DNA of 64,000 nt, taken from CAVQEG01 sp963711465. GTDB lineage: Bacteria; Bacteroidota; Ignavibacteria; OLB7. Every line of letters begins with the position of its first letter. Positions within the stretch are counted from its first letter, which is position 1. The stretch covers positions 62,001 through 126,000 of the forward strand of contig CAVQEG010000002.1 in NCBI GenBank assembly GCA_963711465.1. The letters run 5' to 3'. Below are positions 9,487 through 18,130 of this stretch, piece after piece. Below the pieces are notes generated by a model. It was not told where the DNA came from and did no database searches. It worked only from the letters and a program-made list of their open reading frames with translations. The position numbers and the translations under genes are program-made.

Positions 9487-9852
9487 CTGTTGTACCTCTG
9501 TGAATGAATCGACCGCGCGCGCTGGACAATCCCGCTACGGCTCCAGAGAGTCAGGAGGCCGCCACGGGCACGTGCGGTACGCTTCGCGGGTCTGACCCGC
9601 GCCGTCGTGGGAATGGACTTCTTCGCTGTTCAGCGGTACACGAGTCGACGAAGCGCGTCGACACCGTCGAGCGGGGACGATTCGGATAAGGCGAATCCTG
9701 GCGTCACCGATACCGTTGGTCGACCGGTTTCGATGAGGGATGCAGGGCGCTCGACCGCTGAAGCGTGTCGCATGAGGTAGTCAGACAAACACGCCTTGAT
9801 GCGTGCAGTGCGGATCAGTTTGCGCTGATGGTTGTCTGTGGAATGGCGGAAC

Positions 9853-9898
9853 TGGACCTCAAAACGTGAATCTGGACCTGAAAACGGACATTTGACCT
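9853..9898 (-). repeat. Three direct repeats of a TGGACCT element
   Basis: TGGACCTCAAAACG (9853), TGGACCTGAAAACG (9873) and a weaker TTGACCTGAACG (9892) are spaced about 20 bases apart, roughly two helical turns. They lie about 370-410 bases upstream of array gene 4. The layout resembles a row of protein-binding sites (inference). Confidence 0.5.
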
Positions 9899-10157
9899 GA
9901 ACGAACGCGTGGCTCGGTGAAGGGCTGGGCGACCACTCCGAGCATGCCTGAGTGCTGTTGATACCGTCGAAGGTAATGACGGGAAGGCGGTTCCGTGATG
10001 GCTTGATCGACCCCTGTGGCGCATCGGTACTGGAACTGTGGACCACCAATGCTACCAAACGTCGAACTGAATACAGCCATGCGGCCGCTGGACCGGCACA
10101 AACGTATAACTCTTTTCCAACCCACGCAACCCTGCTGCAACAAAAAATACATTCGTA

Positions 10158-10194
10158 CCCAAAATAGAAACGGACCCGACAAATGTCGGGTCCG
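10158..10194 (-). terminator. Rho-independent terminator of array gene 5
   Basis: A perfect 10-base stem (CGGACCCGAC / GTCGGGTCCG) with a 4-base loop at 10171-10194 is followed on the minus strand by TTTCTATTTT. It lies about 77 bases past the stop of array gene 5. Confidence 0.85.
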
Positions 10195-10271
10195 TTCCGG
10201 CATGCTCCGGCACACAGAACATGCCCGGTTGCAAGGGGCACTTGCAAATCTGCCCCGGGCCGCCGCGGGAA

Positions 10272-12338
10272 TCAGTCGATTCCCGAGGAACAGCCGTCTC
10301 CGTGGTTGAAGCTCTCGATCGCGCTCATCAACTGACTTCCTGTACTCCGCCACGCACTCGAATGGGCGGAAACGCAGCCGTCGACGCCCCCATGTGAGGA
10401 GAGCCAGCTGTCGGCTCTGTCGAGCAACCGCCCTATACAGTCGGCATCGCATGCGCCGGAAGCAACGTTGAGTCGAGCCGCGATGAGCTCCCGCGCCAAC
10501 GCGGCCGATACGCTGCAGTTGGAAGATCCGCACATGAGGCGACGCAGTTGCCTCGACGAATACGTCCTGCCGGCGATGCTCAGCCGCTGCGTCGGCCACG
10601 CATTACAGTCGTCACTCCAGGAACTGGCCGAACGCGCCGTAGCACACTGCCCGTCATCGTCGTCTCCATCGGACGATTCGTACTTGAAGAACACATCGTT
10701 GGCGGATGCATCCGTGATGTCGGCCACCGCTTGATTCGGTGTGTCGATGCCATCGTAGTCATCGGCCGGTTCGACGCCCGAGGGCAGTGTGGTCGCGTCC
10801 ACGCTCACGCGATAGTTCCCCTTGCGCATGTTCGGGAAGCTGTATCGCCCGTCGTCGTCGGTCGTCGTGCTCATCGTTGCGTCAAACACGCCGTCTCGAT
10901 CGTAATCGGCGTCGACTACGATGCGGACGTCGGAGAGTCCCTGTCGGCAGTCGAGCCCATCCTCATCACTGCTTCCATTGTCGCAGCGCCGGTGATCCCG
11001 GTGGCCGTAACCGTGTCCGTTGCCATGCGAACGGTGTCCCCTTCCCCGCTGGTGCGAGTGCCGGTCGTCGTCACGAGTGAATTCGAAGTGCCCACGGTGT
11101 CCCTCGTCGTCTGCGAGACAGACGCGCCCGCCGAGCGAGAACGGTTGCAGTTCGGGAGTCGGATTTCCATCGGCGTCAACGCCCAGAGCATCAAAGTAGA
11201 ACCGCCAGCCACTGACGTTCTGAATGTCCAGTCCGTTGATCCGCACCTGATAGATGCCGGACGGGAGGCTGTCGGCCATCGCGTCACGCGCAGCGGCCGC
11301 CACGTTCGCCGTTCCGATGCGAAACACTTCCCACTCGAGATTGCCCGACGGATCATGGTTCGAATAGACATTCCCATTCGGATCCAGGACCTGATACCAC
11401 ACGCTAGGAGAGCGTCGAAAAGCGGGGTTCGGATGGTCGTCCGGCGGGTTACCCGTCGTCCTTCCCCCACCCTGACAGTTCATCCCCGATGCAACTCCTT
11501 CATAGTTCACGACATCCGGGTCCGCCCATGGAGGGAGCACGTCGTTCGGTGTGTTGGGATCATCCGAATCCTTCGTGACACAGTTGTAGTCGCCGTGATC
11601 GAGATCGCCATCCCACACATCGAGCGAGTCACCACGTCGATCGACATCGAGGAACAGGCTCCATGTTCCGTCATACGTCGTCGTTGCCGTCAGAAGCGTG
11701 CTCGGATCGAAGTCGGGTGCGAGGAAGTCGACGTTCGGATACAGCGTTCGGAAGTCGTCGAGCGTGCGTGCCGTGGTCGACATGGTGAACGACTGCGCCT
11801 TCAGTGCGACCGTGCCCGTGGTCGTCCGGATCTTGAAGCTGCTCCAGTAGGTAGCATGCGGATCGGTCGAATGGATTCGAAGAACGTAGAGGTAGTTGCC
11901 ATTGGCGGCTCGTGCGACCGAATGGTTGGTGAACTGATAGGTCTTCCAGCCATTGTCCACCATATCATATCCGTACAGCGTGGCGATTTCGACGTCTCCG
12001 ACGCCATCCCCGTCTGGGTCTGCGTAGAGGGTGTACATCAGCGAGGTCGTGTCCTGATCCCACTGTCCGCCGGTTTCACCGTCGAAGATTCCGAATTCAA
12101 GCGTCGGCGAACTTGAATCCGCCGCGAGCTTCAGCACGACTTCTTCATTTGCGAGTGTGCTGAAGCCCGGTCCGGCGATCGTGATCATTCGACCATCGCT
12201 TTCATCGCAGGTTGGGAAGCACGAGGAGCCGGTCTGTGCGTGGATGGTCCGAAGTCCAGGAACGGTAAGCGCCGCCAACACCGTCAGCAGTGCAAGGTTC
12301 CACAGACTCCTGTTTTGCGCATGAGGTCTGTGAGTCAT
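10272..12338 (-). CDS. Secreted paralogous array protein 5, with His/Arg/Asp-rich insert
   Basis: 688 residues. The ATG at 12338 follows CTGGAGGA, a good ribosome site. The signal peptide ends TIHAQ and the mature part begins SSCFPTCDESDGRMITIAG. It belongs to a second subgroup with array proteins 6 and 7, sharing YWSSFKIRTTTGTVALKAQ, TARTLDDFRTLYP and SLDVWDGDLDHGDYN. GLDIQN replaces GMDLQN. In the SdrD-B-like domain the usual acidic loop is replaced by a His/Arg/Gly/Asp-rich stretch (about 409-460) lying between Cys in GRVCLADD and Cys in DCRQGLSDV. The C-terminal domain keeps WPTQRLSIAG and ARELIAARLNVASG and ends FNHGDGC, but has extra cysteines. Function unknown. Confidence 0.87.
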   Translation of the reverse strand: MTHRPHAQNRSLWNLALLTVLAALTVPGLRTIHAQTGSSCFPTCDESDGRMITIAGPGFSTLANEEVVLKLAADSSSPTLEFGIFDGETGGQWDQDTTSLMYTLYADPDGDGVGDVEIATLYGYDMVDNGWKTYQFTNHSVARAANGNYLYVLRIHSTDPHATYWSSFKIRTTTGTVALKAQSFTMSTTARTLDDFRTLYPNVDFLAPDFDPSTLLTATTTYDGTWSLFLDVDRRGDSLDVWDGDLDHGDYNCVTKDSDDPNTPNDVLPPWADPDVVNYEGVASGMNCQGGGRTTGNPPDDHPNPAFRRSPSVWYQVLDPNGNVYSNHDPSGNLEWEVFRIGTANVAAAARDAMADSLPSGIYQVRINGLDIQNVSGWRFYFDALGVDADGNPTPELQPFSLGGRVCLADDEGHRGHFEFTRDDDRHSHQRGRGHRSHGNGHGYGHRDHRRCDNGSSDEDGLDCRQGLSDVRIVVDADYDRDGVFDATMSTTTDDDGRYSFPNMRKGNYRVSVDATTLPSGVEPADDYDGIDTPNQAVADITDASANDVFFKYESSDGDDDDGQCATARSASSWSDDCNAWPTQRLSIAGRTYSSRQLRRLMCGSSNCSVSAALARELIAARLNVASGACDADCIGRLLDRADSWLSSHGGVDGCVSAHSSAWRSTGSQLMSAIESFNHGDGCSSGID

Positions 12339-12562
12339 TCGATTGTTCCTCCAGGTTGGTGCCTACTGCGGACGCTGGTCCGCGGGTGCCCATTCTCCCC
12401 TTCGGATGAAACGACCCTCAAGTGAAGGACTGGTCGGATCCCTCATGGTCGCTGGATCGTGTCATCACGCACTACCGTAGGCGGTGGTGCTTCCCGGTTG
12501 GTCCGGAATATCGGTCGATCGTGAGAACGGACAATCGTGAGATCGTCTGGGTCAGGGACCGC

Positions 12563-12600
12563 GAGGCGCGCTCCACCGCCTTGCGATGGAGCGCGCCCTC
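12563..12600 (-). terminator. Hairpin after array gene 6
   Basis: GGCGCGCTCCA (12565-12575) pairs perfectly with TGGAGCGCGCC (12587-12597) across an 11-base loop, 10 bases past the stop of array gene 6. The following minus-strand sequence is not T-rich, so this is a strong hairpin rather than a textbook intrinsic terminator. Confidence 0.45.
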
Positions 12601-12610
12601 TGGTCAACCG

Positions 12611-14911
12611 CTAGTGCAGACCGCCGCCGCTTCCCTGGCTGCCGTTGCTCGACGAGCTTGACTGCGTGCCGTAGTAGCGGAAGTACACGCCGTCGGCATT
12701 GCCGTGCGCCGTCGTGACCGTCACTACGTTCGGAGTGGAAATGCCGTCGGAGTCTGTCGCAGCACCCGATGCGGTGCTCGGAAGCGAAGTCGTGTCGACG
12801 TGGATCGTGTAACGACCGGAACGGAGGTTCGTCACGGAGAATGCACCGTTCGCGTCCGTGGTGTCGCTGAAGTACTGGTCGATCACACCATCGAGGTTGT
12901 AGTCGGCCGCGATCCAGATACGTACGCCCGAAAGCATCGTGCCACACGACGTCGTGTCGTAGGAGCTGCTGCTGGTATCGCTCGACGTGTAGCTGTAGCT
13001 GTCGAAGCTGCTGCTGTCGTCGTCGTCGTCGCTGCTGCCATGACTGCAACTTCCGTGATGACTCGAATGCCCGCTGTCATCGTCGTCGTCGCTGCTGCTG
13101 CCGTGGCTGCTGCCGTGGCTCCCGCTGCTGCAACTGCCGTGGTGCCCTGAGTGACCGCTGTCATCGTCGTCGTCGCTGCTGCCATGGCTGCTGCCGTGGC
13201 TCCCGCTGCTGCAACTACCGTGGCTGTTCGAGTGACCACTATCATCGTCGTCGTCGCTGCTGCTGCCGTGGCTGCTGCCGTGGCTGCTGCCGTGGCTGCT
13301 GCCGTGGCTCCCGCTGCTGCAACTACCGTGGCTGTTCGAGTGACCACTATCATCGTCGTCGTCGCTGCTGCTGCCGTGGCTGCTGCCGTGGCTCCCGCTG
13401 CTGCAACTGCCGTGGTGCCCTGAGTGACCGCTGTCATCGTCGTCGTCGCTGCTGCTGCCGTGGCTGCTGCCGTGGCTCCCGCTGCTGCAACTACCGTGGT
13501 GCCCTGAGTGACCACTGTCATCGTCGTCGTCGCTGCTGCTGCCGTGGCTGCTGCCGTGGCTCCCGCTACTGCAACTGCCGTGATGGCTCGAGCTCGTGCT
13601 CGAGTCGTCGCTGTCATCGTCGTCCGACTGGCTGCTCGTCGTGCTGTATTGCGTTGAGCCGTCGGTAATGACGTCGGCGAGACAGACAGTGCCACTCAGG
13701 CTGAACGGCTGCAACTGCGGCGTCGGATTGCCATCGCCGTCTACACCGAGCGCGTCTGCGTACAGCCGCCACCCGTTGAGATTCTGCAAATCCATGCCGT
13801 TGATCTTCAGCGTATACACGCCTGTCGGCAGACTGTCGGCAAGTTCATCGCGCATCGACGCGCTGATGGCGGAGGTGCCCACACAGTACCGCTCCCACTC
13901 CTGGTCGCCGGACGGATTGTGATTCGAATACGTGACGTTGTCCGGATCGATGAGCTGATACCAGATGCACGGCGAGCGGCGGAACACGGGTCGGAGGTTG
14001 TCGTCGGCCGGTTCACCCGTGCTGCACGCGTTGACGCCCGGATACTGGGCACCGGTGGCCACGCCCTCGAAGTTCGTCGACGATGAGTCAGCCCAGTCCG
14101 GAAGCACGTCGTCCGGCGTGTTCGGGTCGTCACTGTCGTTGTTGTCGGTCAAATAGTCGCCGTAGTCGAAGTCGCCATCCCACACGTCGAGCGAGTCGTT
14201 TCGTGTGTAGACATCAAGGTAGAACTTCCACACTCCCGAATACTTCGTCGTCGCGGTGAGCAGGTCGCTCTCGTTGAACAACGACGAGAAGAAGTCGGTC
14301 GTCGGATAGACCGTCTCGAAGTCGGCGATCGTCCGCGCGGTCGCACCGAACGTGAAGGCCTGTGCCTTCAGTGCAACGGTTCCCGTCTCCGTGCGGACCT
14401 TGAAGCTGCTCCAGTACTGCGCGTCGCGGTCACTGCTGGTGACGACGAGTGTGTAATGGTAGCTGCCGTTGGGTGCCTGTGCCGACGTGTCGTTGTCGAT
14501 ACTGTAGTGCTTCCAGGCATTGTCCGTCATGTCCGTCCCGGAGCGCTGCCACAGCTGTGTCGTTCCGGTGGCATCGCCGTTGGGATCGGCGTAGATCGTG
14601 TATGTCAGCGGCGTCGTGCCCTGGTCCCAGTCTCCGCCGGTCTCACCGTCGAAGATGTCGAACGAGAGCGTCGATTCGTCGGGAAATGTCGCGAGCTTCA
14701 GCACGACCGTGTCATTTACGAGCGTGCTGTATCCGTTGCCTGCGACGGTGAGGAACCGTCCGTCGGTGGAATCGCAGGTCGGGAATCCGGAATAGGTCTG
14801 TGCATGAGCCGTCGCCATCGCAGAAACGATGATGAGGACGGCGAACACGAATGGAAGGAACGTGGGAGTGAGTCCCGGGCGATGCGCCCGGAAGGTGTTT
14901 TCAACTGACAT
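12611..14911 (-). CDS. Secreted paralogous array protein 6, with Ser/Asp/His/Cys repeats
   Basis: 766 residues from the ATG at 14911, chosen because it starts a clear signal peptide (ending TAHAQ); the frame stays open further upstream without coding character. The mature part begins YSGFPTCDSTDGRFLTVAG, so the first Cys of the usual pair is lost. Subgroup motifs: YWSSFKVRTETGTVALKAQ, SLDVWDGDFDYGDY, NGMDLQNLNGWRLY. Between GTVCLADV and SCGTMLSGVRIWIAADYN lies a roughly 200-residue insert (about 430-632) of Gly/Ser/His/Cys units and DDDDD runs, placed where array proteins 5 and 7 have shorter inserts. The protein ends soon after the SdrD-B-like domain with a Ser/Gly tail; the C-terminal helical domain of the other members is absent. 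Function unknown. Confidence 0.87.
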   Translation of the reverse strand: MSVENTFRAHRPGLTPTFLPFVFAVLIIVSAMATAHAQTYSGFPTCDSTDGRFLTVAGNGYSTLVNDTVVLKLATFPDESTLSFDIFDGETGGDWDQGTTPLTYTIYADPNGDATGTTQLWQRSGTDMTDNAWKHYSIDNDTSAQAPNGSYHYTLVVTSSDRDAQYWSSFKVRTETGTVALKAQAFTFGATARTIADFETVYPTTDFFSSLFNESDLLTATTKYSGVWKFYLDVYTRNDSLDVWDGDFDYGDYLTDNNDSDDPNTPDDVLPDWADSSSTNFEGVATGAQYPGVNACSTGEPADDNLRPVFRRSPCIWYQLIDPDNVTYSNHNPSGDQEWERYCVGTSAISASMRDELADSLPTGVYTLKINGMDLQNLNGWRLYADALGVDGDGNPTPQLQPFSLSGTVCLADVITDGSTQYSTTSSQSDDDDSDDSSTSSSHHGSCSSGSHGSSHGSSSDDDDDSGHSGHHGSCSSGSHGSSHGSSSDDDDDSGHSGHHGSCSSGSHGSSHGSSSDDDDDSGHSNSHGSCSSGSHGSSHGSSHGSSHGSSSDDDDDSGHSNSHGSCSSGSHGSSHGSSDDDDDSGHSGHHGSCSSGSHGSSHGSSSDDDDDSGHSSHHGSCSHGSSDDDDDSSSFDSYSYTSSDTSSSSYDTTSCGTMLSGVRIWIAADYNLDGVIDQYFSDTTDANGAFSVTNLRSGRYTIHVDTTSLPSTASGAATDSDGISTPNVVTVTTAHGNADGVYFRYYGTQSSSSSNGSQGSGGGLH
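13015..13620 (-). repeat. 84-base tandem repeat inside array gene 6
   Basis: The anchor cccgctgctgcaact (third-copy variant cccgctactgcaact) recurs at 13121, 13202, 13310, 13394, 13478 and 13562, giving periods of 81, 108, 84, 84 and 84. The 81-base unit lacks one Ser codon and the 108-base unit has two extra 12-base GSSH blocks. Each unit encodes one Cys, several His and a DDDDD run. Confidence 0.9.
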
Positions 14912-15473
14912 GAGTGCCCCTTGTAGTATGTGCCCATGATGCGGTGTGCCGCCGCATCGAGTATCGAAGCGTCTATCGCGCCGGAATGCCCACCGGCGTG
15001 GTCGGACTGACCCGGTTGTGCCTGTCCGGGCTGGACCTGACGATCGACCGACGAACGCTTCGGACCACGCTGACGTGGTCGGGTCGGTTGATGGATGGAT
15101 CTGGACCTCGGCATCGACCAACCGGAACGAATGCATCTGTGCATTGGTCAACCGGCCGGACTATGCCGACGTTCAACTGAGTTTTGAAGCGAAGTAGCGA
15201 GCAGGTGGATACGATGGTTGCCCATGTGCCCCTGGAACCTCCGTCGAGGAGGATTGCCCAATAGTCCGGATCATGTGCCTGCCGGTTCCGTGCCCACGGA
15301 GTCCGGCCGATCCGAGTCGCATCGCGCGCCGTCAACGGATGTGCCGATCCGTTTCATGTGACGAGCGTGCATTGCGACAGGCCGCGAACATATCATTTGA
15401 CTCTGGAGATTCCACCGGTTCACAATGGAATTCGATCGCGATCCCGCTGCAAATCATGCCGCGCGATCTTTGA
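14912..15473. other. Intergenic leader of array gene 6
   Basis: 562 bases without a supported gene. Two TGGACCT heptamers occur (15032-15038 and 15102-15108). The start-proximal segment carries GGGGCAC just before the ATG, as in array gene 7, in place of a Shine-Dalgarno. No clear promoter or terminator was seen. Confidence 0.4.
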
Positions 15474-17480
15474 TCACTGCAGACCCGGTGCGCAAAGAAA
15501 CCCTTCGTTGTACAGCTTGAGAGCGTTCTGCGCATCATCCACCTCGCTCCACGCCGCCGATTCGGCTGCGACGCCGCTGCCTGCGGGATGACGCGAGAGC
15601 CATTCGTCCGTCTGCGGAATGAACAGCTGCACGCAGTCCTGCCGCGAACCCGCCGCAATGTTGAGCTTCGTCGTGATGAGCGCGCGAGCAACGGTGTAAC
15701 TGCGGTCGCGATGATCATCGGCGGTCATCGCGGCAATGAGCTCGGGTTTGTGAACCTGCACGCCACCAATCGACATCTGCTCGACGGGCCATTTGTCGCG
15801 ATTTGCCAGCCAGTAACCTGTCGAATGCACCGGGCGTCCGGCGGGTGCGATGCCGTTGTTGGGATTGCCGTTGTACCGGAAGTAGACGCTGTCCTGATTG
15901 TTCGTCGAGATGGTCACGGTCGCCGAGTGACGCGTTGAGGCGCCGTCGCAATCGGTGCCGACGCCCGAAACGCCGCTCGGCAGCGAAGTCGTGTCGACGT
16001 GCACGGTGTAGGTGCCCGCCCTGGCATTGTCGAGCGAGTACCGCCCGTACGAATCGGTCGTGTCGCAGAAGTACGCGTCGACCACACCATCGTCGTTGTA
16101 GTCGGCCGCGATCCATACGCGGACTCCCGACATGAGCGTCGCGCACGTGGAAGTGTCGTACCGATTGCCCGCACCACTTCCGTTGCCGTGGCCCCACCCG
16201 CCGTCATTGCCGCCGCCGCCGCCATTGCCGTTCTGCACCTCCGTCCAGCAGACTGTGCCCTTGAGTCGGAATGGCTGAAGCTCCGGCGTCGGATCGACGT
16301 CTTCGTCGACGCCGAGCAGATCGTAATCCAGATGGAAGCCGTTGAGATTCTGCAGATCCATTCCGTTGACCTGCAGTTCGTACACGCCCGCCGGAATGCT
16401 GTCGGCGAGAAGATCGCGCGTGGAGGCCGCCACCGACGAGGTGCCGATGCGGAAGAGCTCCCACTCCTGATTGCCAGACGGGTTGTTGTTCGTAAAGGCA
16501 ATGTTCTCCGGGTTGTAGACTCGGTACCAGACGCACGGTGAGCGTCGGAAGGCAGGGCGATTTGCGTCGTCGGCCGGTTCGCCCGTCGATGCGCAGCTCA
16601 TCCCCGGATAGGTTTCGCCTACGGCGACTCCCTCGAAGTTGGTCGACGCCGTGTCGACCCAGCTGGGGTATACATCGTTCGGCGTGTTGGGATCGTCCGT
16701 ATCCAACGTCGTCCCCTGATAGTTGCCGAAGTCGAAGTCACCATCCCAGATGTCGAGCGAATCCGTCGCCGATGTTACATCGAGAAAGAAGCTCCACGAC
16801 CCTCGGTACATCGTGAATGCAGTGGTGAGGTCATCTTCATCGAAGTGGCTCGAGTTGAAGTTGACGAACGGATAGAGCGTGCAGAAGTCATCCAACGTCC
16901 GCGCGGTCGCCCCAAACGAGAAGGCCTGTCCCTTCAGCGCCACAGTGCCGGTCGTCGTACGCACCTTGAAACTACTCCAGTACTTCCCCGTGGGATTGCT
17001 GCTGGTAACCACGAGCGTGTAATGGTGCGTGCCGTTCGGAGAAAGCGCCGAGGTGTCATTCGCGAGCTCGTAGTGCTTCCACGCGTCGTCGGTCATGTCG
17101 GTCCCCGATCGCTGCCAGACCTGCGTCGTTCCGATGCCGTCGCCGTCCGGATCCGCATAGAGCGTAAACGTCAGCGGCGTGGAGCCCTGATCCCAGCTGC
17201 CACCCGTCTCACCATCAAAAATGTCGAAGGCGACGCTGTCCTGGTCGCTTGCAGCTGCAAGCTTCAGTACGATCGTGTCGTTGGTGATCGTGCTGTAGCC
17301 AGCGCCGGCGATCGTCAGGAAACGACCATCGTTGGTCGCACACGTGGGAAATCCGGAATAGGACTGTGCCGGGAGTACGGTGGTTGACGCTACGGCCATG
17401 ACAAAGACCGTCGCAGCCATGAACAGATACCGTGCAATTGCGTTCAGACCAACGGTCCGACGCGAATCTGTGCCCTTCAT
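15474..17480 (-). CDS. Secreted paralogous array protein 7, with Gly/Asn-rich insert
   Basis: 668 residues. The ATG at 17480 leads a signal peptide ending TVLPAQ, and the mature part begins YSGFPTCATNDGRFLTIAG. It is very close to array protein 6 over the N-terminal 400 residues (FDGETGGSWDQG, YWSSFKVRTTTGTVALKGQ, SLDIWDGDFDFG, NGMDLQNLNGFHLDY). The variable site holds a short Gly/Asn/Trp/His linker (about 411-438) between GTVCWTE and STCATLMSGVRVWIAADYN. Unlike protein 6 it keeps the C-terminal domain (STGYWLANRDKWPVEQMSIGG, ARALITTKLNIAAG), ending YNEGFLC. Instead of a Shine-Dalgarno it has GGGGCAC before the ATG. Function unknown. Confidence 0.87.
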   Translation of the reverse strand: MKGTDSRRTVGLNAIARYLFMAATVFVMAVASTTVLPAQSYSGFPTCATNDGRFLTIAGAGYSTITNDTIVLKLAAASDQDSVAFDIFDGETGGSWDQGSTPLTFTLYADPDGDGIGTTQVWQRSGTDMTDDAWKHYELANDTSALSPNGTHHYTLVVTSSNPTGKYWSSFKVRTTTGTVALKGQAFSFGATARTLDDFCTLYPFVNFNSSHFDEDDLTTAFTMYRGSWSFFLDVTSATDSLDIWDGDFDFGNYQGTTLDTDDPNTPNDVYPSWVDTASTNFEGVAVGETYPGMSCASTGEPADDANRPAFRRSPCVWYRVYNPENIAFTNNNPSGNQEWELFRIGTSSVAASTRDLLADSIPAGVYELQVNGMDLQNLNGFHLDYDLLGVDEDVDPTPELQPFRLKGTVCWTEVQNGNGGGGGNDGGWGHGNGSGAGNRYDTSTCATLMSGVRVWIAADYNDDGVVDAYFCDTTDSYGRYSLDNARAGTYTVHVDTTSLPSGVSGVGTDCDGASTRHSATVTISTNNQDSVYFRYNGNPNNGIAPAGRPVHSTGYWLANRDKWPVEQMSIGGVQVHKPELIAAMTADDHRDRSYTVARALITTKLNIAAGSRQDCVQLFIPQTDEWLSRHPAGSGVAAESAAWSEVDDAQNALKLYNEGFLCAPGLQ

Positions 17481-18130
17481 TGTTGTGCCCCTTGCTTGAT
17501 TGAGTGCCCATGGGTGCAGGTGCCACTACACCGCTGTATGTGCCGCGCGCATCGCCGATGGCAATGGAACCAACCGGCGCTTACGTTCAGTGAGGCTGCC
17601 CTGCCCCACCGATGCCGGCAATTCCTGACGCACGGACTTCTGTCAGACGCGTTGAGCGAACCGAGGCGAACGGCGTTTGTGCCAAACCCGTTGCACACGG
17701 TCGATGAGACCATCGCGTCTCGGCATCTCGAACGGGTGCCACCGCTCAAGACGTACCGATGTCATCGGATGCCGCGCTGCCCGGCGAAGCATCCACCATC
17801 GGTGTCTCCGTACCGACTGTCTGGTTGGTCTGTCAGATCCGTTGTTTCACAGCGCACCAACGCTGCGATCGCCGTATCCGATCGACCGTCGTACTGATGA
17901 GAACTACTTCGAATTGGGTGGAATCATGGAGAACCATGTGCCCAAATGGCCCTCTCGTTCGAGAGGTCCGCCCCGCTGTCATCGCGGCCCGTTTGCCTCC
18001 GCCGTTGCGTGCCCTGCATCGGCGGACGGTGTCGCGGTGATGGGGAACCCCGCGCGATGCAGTCACTGACTGCATACACGAATTCCCTTCACGGAACGAG
18101 GACCGCAATGTATCGCTGAGGTCTGGAGAT
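17481..18130. other. Intergenic region between the lasso kinase gene and array gene 7
   Basis: 650 bases with no supported gene, no TGGACCT heptamer and no recognisable promoter or terminator. It presumably contains the 3' end of the lasso transcript and the leader of array gene 7. Confidence 0.4.

Larger units (their letters stand above)
9487..10271. other. Intergenic leader of array gene 4
   Basis: 785 bases without a supported gene. It holds three spaced copies of a GGACCT-type element (9853-9898) and the terminator of array gene 5 (10158-10194). No clear promoter was found. Confidence 0.45.

Noticed and set aside
9630..10599. Small open frames in the leader upstream of array gene 4 and at the end of gene 5
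   Set aside because: No family motif, ribosome site or coupling; they overlap a strong terminator at 10158-10194.
10548..12116. 522-codon frame antisense to array gene 5
   Set aside because: The sense frame carries signal peptide and all array motifs; the antisense frame has none.
6975..13620. CRISPR-like regular repeats
   Set aside because: Units are tandem with no unique spacers, keep the reading frame and lie within coding sequence.
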